Of a stretch of 12,190 nt of DNA, positions 1 to 6,520 are shown one piece after another. Position numbers and translations under genes: made by a program. The notes under the pieces were generated by a model. The model made no database searches. It saw only the letters and a list, made by a program, of their open reading frames with translations, and was not told where the DNA came from. Source of the DNA: Candidatus Latescibacterota bacterium (GTDB taxonomy: Bacteria > Krumholzibacteriota > Krumholzibacteriia > WVZY01 > JAKEHA01); the NCBI GenBank assembly GCA_022615275.1, contig JAKEHA010000063.1, forward strand, positions 1 through 12,190, written 5' to 3'. How positions within the stretch are numbered: position 1 is the first letter of the stretch; the number at the start of each line of letters is the position of its first letter.

Positions 1-649
1 ACCCGTGGCGCGAGATCCACCCCCGCCGCGCGCGCCGCGAGACCGAAATGAAGATCCCGATGAAGATCAGGATCAAGACCAGCGGGAGCCACGCGGGGGC
101 CTCGGCGCCCGCCGGTTCCGGCAGCGTCTCGCCACGCGCGAGCCGCGCGATGCTCGAGACCGCACGCGACAGACCCGCGCCGTAGCGACCCTCGCGGAAC
201 GCGGGCGCGATGTCGTTGCGAACGATGCGCCCGGCCACCGCGTCGTTGACCACGGCTTCCAGGCCGTAGCCCACCTCGATGCGCACGCTGCGCTCCTCCA
301 TGCCGACGACGATGAGAGCGCCGTTGTCGCGCTCGGCGCTCCCCGGCTTCCACTTCTCCGCGAGCGCCATCGACACGTCCTCGATGGGGTCGCCTTGGAG
401 CGACTTGAAGACGGCGACGCCGATCTCGAGGCCGCGCCGGTCGTACGCCATCAGCGTGTCCTCGAGCACCCGGCGCTCGTCGGCCGAGAGCACGCCGGCT
501 TCGTCGTAGAAGAAGCGCGGCGGCGCTTCCGGCAAACGCACGCGCACGCTCGGCGCGGCCGACGCGAGTGCGGTCAGCAGCACGAACGCGGATATCGCCA
601 GCGCGGCGACCCGCGCGCGGCGTAAAACGGTGACTCGGATGGTTCGCAC
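1..649 (-). CDS. TPM-domain (YgcG-like) envelope protein, C-terminus cut by window edge
   Basis: About 216 codons are visible on the minus strand, starting at a GTG (649) and running off the left edge without a stop. The N-terminus is basic and then hydrophobic (roughly residues 10-32), as in a signal peptide ending near ASAAP. A TPM domain follows: YDEAGVLSADER near 48-59, DNGALIVV at 108-115 and RIEVGYGLE at 123-131 are the family's hallmark stretches. A TM helix (WLPLVLILIFIGIF) precedes a basic tail. TPM proteins are membrane-anchored envelope proteins; some have acid phosphatase activity or act in photosystem II repair or respiratory-chain assembly, so the precise job here is unknown. 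The start lies 4 nt after the lemA stop, so the two are an operon; lemA-TPM pairing is widespread. No strong Shine-Dalgarno precedes the GTG, which suggests translational coupling to lemA. Confidence 0.88.
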   Translation of the reverse strand, partial: MRTIRVTVLRRARVAALAISAFVLLTALASAAPSVRVRLPEAPPRFFYDEAGVLSADERRVLEDTLMAYDRRGLEIGVAVFKSLQGDPIEDVSMALAEKWKPGSAERDNGALIVVGMEERSVRIEVGYGLEAVVNDAVAGRIVRNDIAPAFREGRYGAGLSRAVSSIARLARGETLPEPAGAEAPAWLPLVLILIFIGIFISVSRRARRGWISRHG

Positions 650-653
650 GAGA

Positions 654-1241
654 CTAGAACTCGACCTTGGGCGCTTCCTCGGCGCCTTCCTTGGCTTCGA
701 AGTAGGCCTTGGGCGCGAAACCGAACATGCCGGCGAGCATGTTCATCGGGAAGCTCTTCACCGCGGTGTTGTACGTCTGCACGGTCTCGGTGAAGCGCCG
801 GCGCTCATTGGCGATGCGGTTCTCGGTGCCCGCGAGTTCGTCCTGGAGCGCGAGGTAGTTCGCGTTGGCCTTGAGCTCGGGGTACTGCTCGACGGTGACG
901 AGCAGGCGCGACAGCGCCGAAGACAACTCGCCCTGCGCCTCTTCGAAGCGCTGCAGCGCCTGCGGATCGTCGAGCATCTCGGGCGTGATCTTGATTTGCG
1001 TGGCCGCCGCGCGTGCCTCGATGACGCGGGTCAGCGTCTCTTGTTCGAAGTTGGCCGCACCCTTGACCGTCTCGACCAGATTCGGGATCAAGTCGGAGCG
1101 GCGCTGGTAGACGTTCTCCACCTGGCTCCACGCCTGCGCGACTCCCTGGTCGAGCTTGACCACGCGGTTGTAACCGGAGACTCCCGCGATCGCCACGAAA
1201 ACGAGCAGGACGACGATGGCGATGGCTATGATCTTTCCCAC
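654..1241 (-). CDS. lemA: LemA family protein
   Basis: This 195-aa protein has the full LemA layout. One N-terminal TM segment (residues 4-21) is followed by a short tether and a helical domain with W38 and the conserved block RRSDLIPNLVETVK (47-60). Further conserved stretches are FEQETLTRVIEARAAA, the YPELKAN region, and ENRIANERRRFTETVQTYNTAVKSFPMN near the C-terminus. Length is normal for the family. The start is a GTG at 1241, fixed by AGGAGGT at 1247-1253 with a 5-nt spacer. LemA proteins sit in the membrane with the helical domain outside the cytoplasm; their biochemical role is not established. The TPM gene follows 4 nt after the stop. The permease at 1329-3350 lies upstream on the same strand with an 87-nt gap that contains a possible separate promoter. 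Confidence 0.93.
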   Translation of the reverse strand: MGKIIAIAIVVLLVFVAIAGVSGYNRVVKLDQGVAQAWSQVENVYQRRSDLIPNLVETVKGAANFEQETLTRVIEARAAATQIKITPEMLDDPQALQRFEEAQGELSSALSRLLVTVEQYPELKANANYLALQDELAGTENRIANERRRFTETVQTYNTAVKSFPMNMLAGMFGFAPKAYFEAKEGAEEAPKVEF

Positions 1242-1276
1242 AATGGACCTCCTATCGGCGCGGGTAGGCGCCGGTC

Positions 1277-1305
1277 ACGATAGCATACACGGCAAGGGGT
1301 GTCGT
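1277..1305 (-). promoter_or_regulatory. Possible extended -10 promoter for lemA-TPM
   Basis: On the minus strand, TGC-TATCGT (-10 hexamer 1277-1282, TG extension at 1284-1285) lies 17 bp downstream of ACGACA (1300-1305), which keeps the GACA half of the -35 consensus. It would start transcription about 30 nt before the lemA GTG. The same TGCTAY signature recurs at other gene starts in this window, which raises its credibility. The match is moderate, and lemA may also be read through from the permease gene. Confidence 0.4.
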
Positions 1306-1328
1306 CTTCGATTCCGGGGAAGTTGCCC

Positions 1329-3350
1329 CTACATCACGCGGATTGGGACCACGACCACCATCTGGCCCTGCCATTGCAGGCGGCGCTGGATGGCGTACGC
1401 GGTCTCGTTGTGCAAGAGCGGGTGGAACCACTGTTCCTTGCCGAAGATGACCTTGCCGGCGAAGAACATGATCTGCTGGAACTCGCACGCGACCTCCAGG
1501 CACAGCCGCTCCGCGCCTTCGACCGCTTCGGTGTCGATCGAGTAGCGGTAGGTGGCGGGGATTCCCTGCTTGCGCGCGAACGCCACGTAACGCTGCAAAT
1601 CGTCCTCGAGGTGCTCGCGCAGCGCGTCGACCGTCCCTTCGCCCTTGAACTCCTTGGAGTCGACCACGCCCACCGATACGAACACGACGCCCTTGAAGTG
1701 GCCGGGGAACTTCGAGAACACGCTCAAGCATGTGTGCAAGCCCACGCCGCCGTAGTCGCCGACCAGGATCGCGGCCACCGAGTCGGTGGGCTTGGGCTCG
1801 AGCGGCTCGTCGGGAGCGTCGGGGGCGCGCGGGACCTCGATCAGCGACTCGTAGAGCTTGGCCACCTTGCGCGAGACGGTCTCGTAGTGGCGGCGAATCC
1901 CGAAGCACAGCGCGACCACGGCGCCGGTCACGAGCAGGGTGACCCAGCCGCCTTCGCCGAACTTCTCGAGTGTCGTGATCACGAGGATGGTCGAGCACAG
2001 GAGCAATCCGAACGAGTAGAGGAGAATGCGCCGCTTGGTTCGACGCGACGCCTTCTTGGTGCGCAGCGTGTACAGCAGCATGCCCAGCATGGAGAGCGAG
2101 AACGTCACGAACACGTTGATGGAGTACATGACGACGATGTGCGACACGTCGCCGCGCGTGTAGAGGAGGGCCGCCATCGACGCGATGCACATCAGAATGA
2201 CGCCGTTGCCGGTGACCAGGCGGTCCGACAAGGCCGCGAAGCGGTGCGGCATCCACGAGTCGACCGCCATGTTGGCGAGCACGCGCGGACCCCCGACGAA
2301 TCCCGCCTGCGCGGCCACCACCAAGAGCGCGCCCTCGGATACCAGGGTGAGAATCGTGAACCCCTGCCCGACGGTCGAACCGCCCGCGAACGACGATGAA
2401 AGCACCGCGTTCATCGTCTTCCCCTCCACGTGCCGGATGTCCCACAACAGATAGCACAAGATGAGTCCCGCGGCCGTGAGTGCGAGCGAGATGGACATGT
2501 AGAGCATGGTGCGCTTGCCGGTTTGGGCGCGCGGCTCGCGCATGATCGCGAGGCCGTTCGAGACGGCCTCGATACCGGTATAGGTGCCGCCGCCCAGCGA
2601 GTAGGCGTGTATGAACAGGAGTGCCAGCCCGCCCGCCCCCAGCGTCGCGAGCCCGTTCGAGAATCCGGTTTGCACCTCGCGTGCCGTCTCGGGCGTTTCC
2701 GAGGCGTGCATGAAGATCGCACCCACGATCAGAATGAGGTGGGTAATGATGAACAGAAGGAAGATCGGTGTCAGCGTAAGCACCGATTCGCGCACACCGC
2801 GCAGGTTCATCAACAGCAGAACGACGATCAGCAAAATCTCGACCGGCAGCTTCCACGCCTGATACTCGTAAGGAAACAAGCTGAAAAGCGCGTCGCCCGC
2901 CGCGGCGATCGAAATGGTAATGGTGAGAACGTAGTCGACCACGAGCGCGCTGCCCGACACCGCACCCACGCGCTTGCCGAGCAGCTTGGTGGCGACGAAG
3001 TAGCCGCCGCCGCCGTGCGGAAATAACTCGATGATGCCGTTGTACGCGGCCGAGATAACGAACACCGTGATGGCGGTCAAGAGCGCGAGTCCGACCGCGA
3101 GATAGGTGTGGTCGCCGAGCGCCTTGAAGGCTTCTTCCGGACCGTACGACGACGACGACAATCCGTCGGCGCCCAACCCCACCCAGGCCAGAAACGCAAT
3201 CAGCGAGATGTGCTCGTAGACGGAACGATCGCGGAGGTCGCGCGGCGGCCCGATCAGTATCGAGCGCAGACGCGTGCGGAGACTGATCGGGGTGCCCGAT
3301 CGCGTCTCGTTCGAATCCGGGGGCGAATCCGGCGTGCGGGGTGTTTGCAT
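1329..3350 (-). CDS. APC-superfamily permease with soluble C-terminal domain
   Basis: The 673-aa protein begins with a short polar N-tail (about 1-48). Twelve hydrophobic segments follow between about residues 50 and 485, then a soluble domain of about 188 residues. The first TM region contains LGADGLSSSSYGPEEAF, and the helix-6 region has TYTGIEAVSNG (258-266), the kind of unwound substrate-site motif seen in the APC fold. It is therefore probably an amino acid, polyamine or cation transporter; substrate cannot be read from the sequence. The C-terminal domain (AAILVGDYGGVGLHTC and onward) could be a UspA-like or KUP-type regulatory tail; I do not assign it firmly. An in-frame ATG exists at 3416, but the best promoter (-10 at 3399-3404) lies downstream of it, so I chose ATG 3350, preceded only by a weak GGAAA. 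No good terminator follows the TAG at 1329. Confidence 0.88.
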   Translation of the reverse strand: MQTPRTPDSPPDSNETRSGTPISLRTRLRSILIGPPRDLRDRSVYEHISLIAFLAWVGLGADGLSSSSYGPEEAFKALGDHTYLAVGLALLTAITVFVISAAYNGIIELFPHGGGGYFVATKLLGKRVGAVSGSALVVDYVLTITISIAAAGDALFSLFPYEYQAWKLPVEILLIVVLLLMNLRGVRESVLTLTPIFLLFIITHLILIVGAIFMHASETPETAREVQTGFSNGLATLGAGGLALLFIHAYSLGGGTYTGIEAVSNGLAIMREPRAQTGKRTMLYMSISLALTAAGLILCYLLWDIRHVEGKTMNAVLSSSFAGGSTVGQGFTILTLVSEGALLVVAAQAGFVGGPRVLANMAVDSWMPHRFAALSDRLVTGNGVILMCIASMAALLYTRGDVSHIVVMYSINVFVTFSLSMLGMLLYTLRTKKASRRTKRRILLYSFGLLLCSTILVITTLEKFGEGGWVTLLVTGAVVALCFGIRRHYETVSRKVAKLYESLIEVPRAPDAPDEPLEPKPTDSVAAILVGDYGGVGLHTCLSVFSKFPGHFKGVVFVSVGVVDSKEFKGEGTVDALREHLEDDLQRYVAFARKQGIPATYRYSIDTEAVEGAERLCLEVACEFQQIMFFAGKVIFGKEQWFHPLLHNETAYAIQRRLQWQGQMVVVVPIRVM

Positions 3351-3398
3351 CGTTTCCGGGAGCCGTCGATCGGGTTCGATTCGTCGGCGAATCGCCGA

Positions 3399-3427
3399 AC
3401 GGTACGCCCTCGCCATCCCCTCGTCAA
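3399..3427 (-). promoter_or_regulatory. Promoter for the APC permease
   Basis: Minus-strand TTGACG (3422-3427), a 17-bp spacer, and TACCGT (3399-3404). The -35 matches five of six consensus bases and the spacing is ideal. Transcription would begin near 3392, giving a leader of about 40 nt to ATG 3350 and excluding the ATG at 3416. It is back-to-back with the plus-strand promoter at 3437-3465; the two -35 boxes are 9 bp apart, so the pair could share control. Confidence 0.5.
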
Positions 3428-3436
3428 GGGGCGCGG

Positions 3437-3465
3437 TTGCCGGTACGCGCCCGTCGTGCTATCCT
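3437..3465 (+). promoter_or_regulatory. Promoter for the NYN-LOTUS gene
   Basis: TTGCCG (3437-3442), a 17-bp spacer, and TATCCT (3460-3465), with a TG one base upstream of the -10 (TGCTATCCT), making an extended -10. The predicted start near 3472 leaves a leader of about 40 nt to the ATG at 3513. It diverges from the permease promoter at 3399-3427. Confidence 0.55.
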
Positions 3466-3512
3466 CCGCTCCGCGCTCGCGATCCCCGCGTGGCGCCGAA
3501 TCCGAGGTATTC

Positions 3513-4355
3513 ATGCCCGAAAAGAACGAACGAGACCGCACCGCCAGTATCGCCGTTTTCTGCGACTTCGAAAACATCGCCATCGGCGTGCGCGAGTCGC
3601 GCTACGCCGAGTTCGACATCAGCCGCGTCCTCGAGCGCTTGCTGCTCAAGGGCAGCATCGTGGTCAAGAAGGCGTACTGCGATTGGGACCGTTACAAAGA
3701 TTTCAAGCGCCCCATGCACGAAGCAGCCTTCGAGATGATCGAGATCCCGCACGTGCGCCAGTCGGGCAAGAACTCCGCCGATATTCGCATGGTGGTCGAC
3801 GCGCTCGACCTGTGCTACACCAAGCCCCACGTCAACACGTTCGCCGTCATGAGCGGCGACTCGGACTTCTCGTCTCTGGTGACGAAGTTGCGCGAAAACA
3901 ACAAGATCGTGATCGGAGTGGGCGTCAAGAACTCGACCTCGGACCTGTTCACCACCGCGTGCGACGAGTTCATCTTCTACGACGACCTGGTGCGCGAGCA
4001 CGAGAAGCGGCGCAAGAGCCGCAAGCGTCCCGCCGCCAAGTCGAAGGCCGCGGCCGCGCCGCGCGCGAGTGCCGGAGAGGCCGAGTCCGAAGAGCGCAAA
4101 CAGAAGGCGTTCGATCTGGTTCTCGATACCATCGAAATGCTGTGGGACGAGCGCGGCGACGAGGACGAGATCTGGGGCTCGATGGTCAAGCAGGCCATCA
4201 AGCGCCGGCAGCCCAGCTTCAACGAGTCGTATTATGGCTTCCGCGGGTTCAACGATCTCCTGAAGAGCATGGAGCAGGAAGGCTTGATCGACATCGAGCC
4301 CGACGAGCGCTCCGGCGGTTACATCATCCGCGACGTGACTCCGCCTGCGGCGTAG
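3513..4355 (+). CDS. NYN (PIN-like) nuclease with C-terminal OST-HTH/LOTUS domain
   Basis: 280 aa. Residues about 12-160 form a NYN domain of the LabA/limkain-b1 type: FCDFEN (D18, N21), the acidic patch SADIRMVVDALD (D90, D96) and SGDSDFSSLV (D116, D118) supply the expected metal-binding aspartates. A Lys/Ala/Arg-rich linker (about 164-190) joins it to a LOTUS/OST-HTH winged helix (about 195-275), with FNESYYGFRGFNDLLKSM as the hallmark stretch. NYN proteins are predicted RNases, and LOTUS domains bind RNA including G-rich structures, so this is probably an RNA-processing or decay factor in the cytoplasm. All acidic positions are intact, so activity is expected. The start at ATG 3513 is set by GAGGT at 3504-3508. 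The stop lies inside a terminator-like hairpin and faces the methyltransferase gene tail to tail, 16 bp away. Confidence 0.92.
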   Translation: MPEKNERDRTASIAVFCDFENIAIGVRESRYAEFDISRVLERLLLKGSIVVKKAYCDWDRYKDFKRPMHEAAFEMIEIPHVRQSGKNSADIRMVVDALDLCYTKPHVNTFAVMSGDSDFSSLVTKLRENNKIVIGVGVKNSTSDLFTTACDEFIFYDDLVREHEKRRKSRKRPAAKSKAAAAPRASAGEAESEERKQKAFDLVLDTIEMLWDERGDEDEIWGSMVKQAIKRRQPSFNESYYGFRGFNDLLKSMEQEGLIDIEPDERSGGYIIRDVTPPAA

Positions 4356-4372
4356 CCGCAGGCGATTCCTTT
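4342..4372. terminator. Perfect hairpin at the convergent junction, overlapping the NYN-LOTUS stop
   Basis: CGCCTGCGGC (4342-4351), loop GTA (4352-4354), GCCGCAGGCG (4355-4364): a perfect 10-bp inverted repeat. The stop codon TAG (4353-4355) occupies the loop and the first base of the right arm. On the plus strand it is followed by ATTCCTTTC, a weak U-rich tail. Sitting between two convergent genes, it probably ends transcription from the left and may also serve the minus strand, though no T-run follows on that side. Confidence 0.6.
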
Positions 4373-4986
4373 CAATCCCGCTTGCGCCGTGCCCGCGGTG
4401 GAGCGCCGTCCCACCGCTCGAGTGCCAGTGCGACCGCGCGTGCGCCGCGTCGCAGGAACACTCCCCCACCCACGTTCACGAAGTCCTTCAAGAGACGCGT
4501 GCGATACCAGCGCGCCGTGCGCACGTGAATCGCGCGGTCGGTGCGCCGCATGTCGAGCAGGCCGTCGTCGATGTCCTCGCGGGTGGGTACGTCGAAATAG
4601 AGGGCACCCCGGCACACGCGCGCGATGGAGGCGAAGCTGCGCTCGACGGTGTCGTCGTCCGCGTACTGGAGCACGTCCTGGCACACCACCAGATCGAACT
4701 TGCGGCGCGACGTGAACTCGTCGATGGACGCCTGCATCCACCCGTAGCGCCGGCACAGGTACTCGCTCGGGTCGATGCCGACGTACTCGATGTCGCGATC
4801 GATGCGCTGGAGGGCGCGCTTCCACATGCCGGTGCCGCAGCCGGCGTCGAGGACGCGGCGCACGTCGACCTGGAGATGATCGAGATAGCTCGTGACGAAG
4901 CGGGCGCGCTTGAGCACCTCGTCGGCACCGACGACGGAAGTGCGCGGCGCGTGGTAGTAGCGCTGGAAGAACGCGCGGTCGAAGGA
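4372..4986 (-). CDS. Class I SAM-dependent methyltransferase (start codon unresolved)
   Basis: Counting from 4986, about 204 residues are recognisable. An N-terminal stretch SFDRAFFQRYYHAPRTSV leads to motif I VLDAGCGTGMW (45-55), the acidic end of strand 2 in YVGIDPSEYLCRRYGW (D72), and motif IV FDLVVCQDVLQY (97-108). A C-terminal part with RGALYFDVPT, RWYRTRLLKDF and VNVGGGVFLRR follows. This is the layout of a small class I methyltransferase family in which the WYR and GGGVF stretches recur; the substrate is unknown. No ATG, GTG or TTG lies in frame between the upstream lipoprotein stop (5013) and the conserved N-terminus. The nearest in-frame candidates are GTG 4917, which would delete the conserved N-terminal stretch, and GTG 5130, inside the lipoprotein gene. 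The upper boundary given is where recognisable protein begins, not a verified start. It is co-directional with the lipoprotein and probably co-transcribed. Confidence 0.78.
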   Translation of the reverse strand, partial: SFDRAFFQRYYHAPRTSVVGADEVLKRARFVTSYLDHLQVDVRRVLDAGCGTGMWKRALQRIDRDIEYVGIDPSEYLCRRYGWMQASIDEFTSRRKFDLVVCQDVLQYADDDTVERSFASIARVCRGALYFDVPTREDIDDGLLDMRRTDRAIHVRTARWYRTRLLKDFVNVGGGVFLRRGARAVALALERWDGAPPRARRKRD

Positions 4987-5012
4987 TCGTCGAACCGTAT
5001 CCGTGGCGCTAC

Positions 5013-5570
5013 CTACTGCACGCGCGGCGGAAAATCGGCCAGCATCTTGGTGATGACCTTGTTGAACCGCTCCAGCCGGTCCTCGTAGCCGACGAAATCC
5101 TGGAGCCGCGCCTGCGCCGTGGAGCTCCACACCTGTTTGCCCGTCTTCCCGTCCATTGCGAAGATGATGATGGTCCCTTCGTTCCAGATGTCCTCGTCGG
5201 TGACCTGGGTCCACGCCATGTCGTAGCCCTTGTAGACGTCGTCCATCTTCTGTTCGTCCCACTTCTGCTCCGACGCGATATGGAGGAGGAAAACGAGGTC
5301 GGGGTTGTCCGTCGAATTGACGTAGCCGAGCTTCGTCATCTCGTCGGCGAAGTGCTTGCCGGCAGCGACCCGGAACTGCGGCTGGTCGATGTGATCGAGG
5401 CCCGTGGGCGGATACTGCCCCTCGCGTCCGAACATCCACGTCTTGTAAGCCGTGAAGTTGGCGTCGGCCACCGGTTGGGGTGTGATGTCGACGCTTCCTT
5501 CGAATCCTTTTTGGGAGCAAGCCGCCAGAACGGCGAGGGCCATGAGGGCGGGCACGAACAGTCGTTTCAT
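5013..5570 (-). CDS. DUF4136-like lipoprotein
   Basis: 185 aa. The N-terminus MKRLFVPALMALAVLAAC is a type II signal peptide with lipobox L15-A16-A17-C18, so the mature protein is lipid-anchored, presumably in the envelope. The mature part starts with a typical DUF4136 opening (DITPQPVADANFTAYKTWMF), a mid-region with NPDLVFLLHIASEQKW, and a tail in which FAMDGKTGKQVWSSTAQARL precedes a helical end. This matches DUF4136 lipoproteins in length and general order; their function is unknown. The start ATG at 5570 has a strong GGAGGT six bases upstream. An extended -10 lies about 30 nt upstream. The methyltransferase reading frame follows immediately and may depend on coupling to this gene. Confidence 0.78.
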   Translation of the reverse strand: MKRLFVPALMALAVLAACSQKGFEGSVDITPQPVADANFTAYKTWMFGREGQYPPTGLDHIDQPQFRVAAGKHFADEMTKLGYVNSTDNPDLVFLLHIASEQKWDEQKMDDVYKGYDMAWTQVTDEDIWNEGTIIIFAMDGKTGKQVWSSTAQARLQDFVGYEDRLERFNKVITKMLADFPPRVQ

Positions 5571-5601
5571 CGATCGACCTCCATCGAACGTTGGAGGTCG
5601 A

Positions 5602-5610
5602 GGTATAGCA
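5602..5610 (-). promoter_or_regulatory. Extended -10 element for the lipoprotein gene
   Basis: TGCTATACC on the minus strand (hexamer TATACC at 5602-5607, TG at 5609-5610). It sits 31 nt before the ATG, leaving room for the GGAGGT ribosome site. No recognisable -35 is present at 16-18 bp, as is allowed for extended -10 promoters. Confidence 0.45.
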
Positions 5611-5665
5611 CGAAAACGGTGCGCGCGCCACTTCGACGCGGCCACGTCCACAACCGTCGAGAACG

Positions 5666-6508
5666 CTATACGATGTCGGAGACCAGCTCGTTGCCCGAAC
5701 CGGTGCTGACGCGCGAGCGCACGCGGGCCCCCGTGGACTCGGTGCTCGCCTCGAGCAGGCGCCGCAGTTGGAGCGCTTCCGATACATCCGCCACTTCCGC
5801 GCCCGAGAGCCGCTTCAGATACACGGATTGTCCTTTCAGGCTCTCCTGCATGGACGTGACGAAGCGCTTGCACTCTTTCTTGGCGGCAAGGTCCACCTTT
5901 TCTTCGGTCGAGTAGGCGTAGTAGTAGTGGCCGTCGGCGCCGTTGACCTTCCAACGAAAGTCGCGGTCGACGTCGATGATGAGGCCGCGCCCGGTGGCGT
6001 CGACCAGGGGCGCACCCTTGACCAGGAAGTCGAACAGCACGGCCTCGGCTTCGACCGCCGCAGCCGTGACGACGCGCTCGGTCAAGCCCCGGAACGAGCG
6101 CACCTGGGGGAGATCGATGAGCTCTCTCAGCAGTTGGGCTTTGAAGTCTTTTTGCACCACGCCGCGCGGAACCACGCACAGACCGCGATTGCCGTCGACG
6201 GTATTGAGAGTCTGATAGCCGCTGCGGCGAATGATAATGGCGCACGCGCGCACGAGTAGCGGGAGTTGGTCGAGCTGCTTCTTCATCATGCCGGCGAAGG
6301 TCCCGCGCGAGCCGAACGCGATGCTCGCTTCCTTGTGGAGCTTGCGTCGGGCGCGGCGGTCGCCGAAGAACCACCGATTGGGCGTTTGCTTCAAGGCCTC
6401 GCGAAACGCCGCGCGACCCTCCTCGTCCGCCCACGCGTCGAACATGCCCCGCGTCATGACGTCACCGACAACGACGAACTCGTTTCGCTTCCACTTCAAC
6501 ATTGCCAC
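5666..6508 (-). CDS. Hypothetical protein, cytoplasmic, unrecognised
   Basis: 280 aa with no signal peptide and no TM segment. I do not recognise the family. The first half is rich in basic and aromatic residues (NRWFFGDRRARRKLHKE). The middle holds a long mixed stretch around VEAEAVLFDFLVKGAPLVDATG, then IDVDRDFRWKVNG and HYYYAYSTEEKVDLAAKKECKRF, which read as beta strands followed by a helix. The C-terminal 30 residues are Ser/Thr/Arg-rich and look disordered. The start is GTG 6508, supported by GGAGG six bases upstream; an ATG two codons later (6502) is too far from that site. Only 12 nt separate it from the stop of the secreted protein upstream, and the ribosome site lies in that gap, so they form an operon. 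Coding is supported by length, ribosome site and operon placement. Confidence 0.68.
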   Translation of the reverse strand: MAMLKWKRNEFVVVGDVMTRGMFDAWADEEGRAAFREALKQTPNRWFFGDRRARRKLHKEASIAFGSRGTFAGMMKKQLDQLPLLVRACAIIIRRSGYQTLNTVDGNRGLCVVPRGVVQKDFKAQLLRELIDLPQVRSFRGLTERVVTAAAVEAEAVLFDFLVKGAPLVDATGRGLIIDVDRDFRWKVNGADGHYYYAYSTEEKVDLAAKKECKRFVTSMQESLKGQSVYLKRLSGAEVADVSEALQLRRLLEASTESTGARVRSRVSTGSGNELVSDIV

Positions 6509-6520
6509 GGGTTTCCTCCG

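Noticed and set aside
1316..1329. Hairpin GGGG-AAGTTG-CCCC just after the permease stop as a terminator
   Set aside because: Only a 4-bp stem with a 6-nt loop and no T-run on the minus strand.
1252..2856. Long minus-strand frame overlapping the permease in another frame
   Set aside because: Arg-rich translation without domains; the permease frame has clear TM pattern and motifs.
3351..3416. Upstream ATG at 3416 as the permease start
   Set aside because: The GAGGGG before it touches the ATG with no spacer, the extra 22 residues are Arg-rich and unlike protein, and the best -10 lies downstream of it.
3341..4528. Long plus-strand alternative frame over the NYN-LOTUS gene
   Set aside because: Low-complexity Arg-rich product; the NYN and LOTUS motifs are in the other frame.
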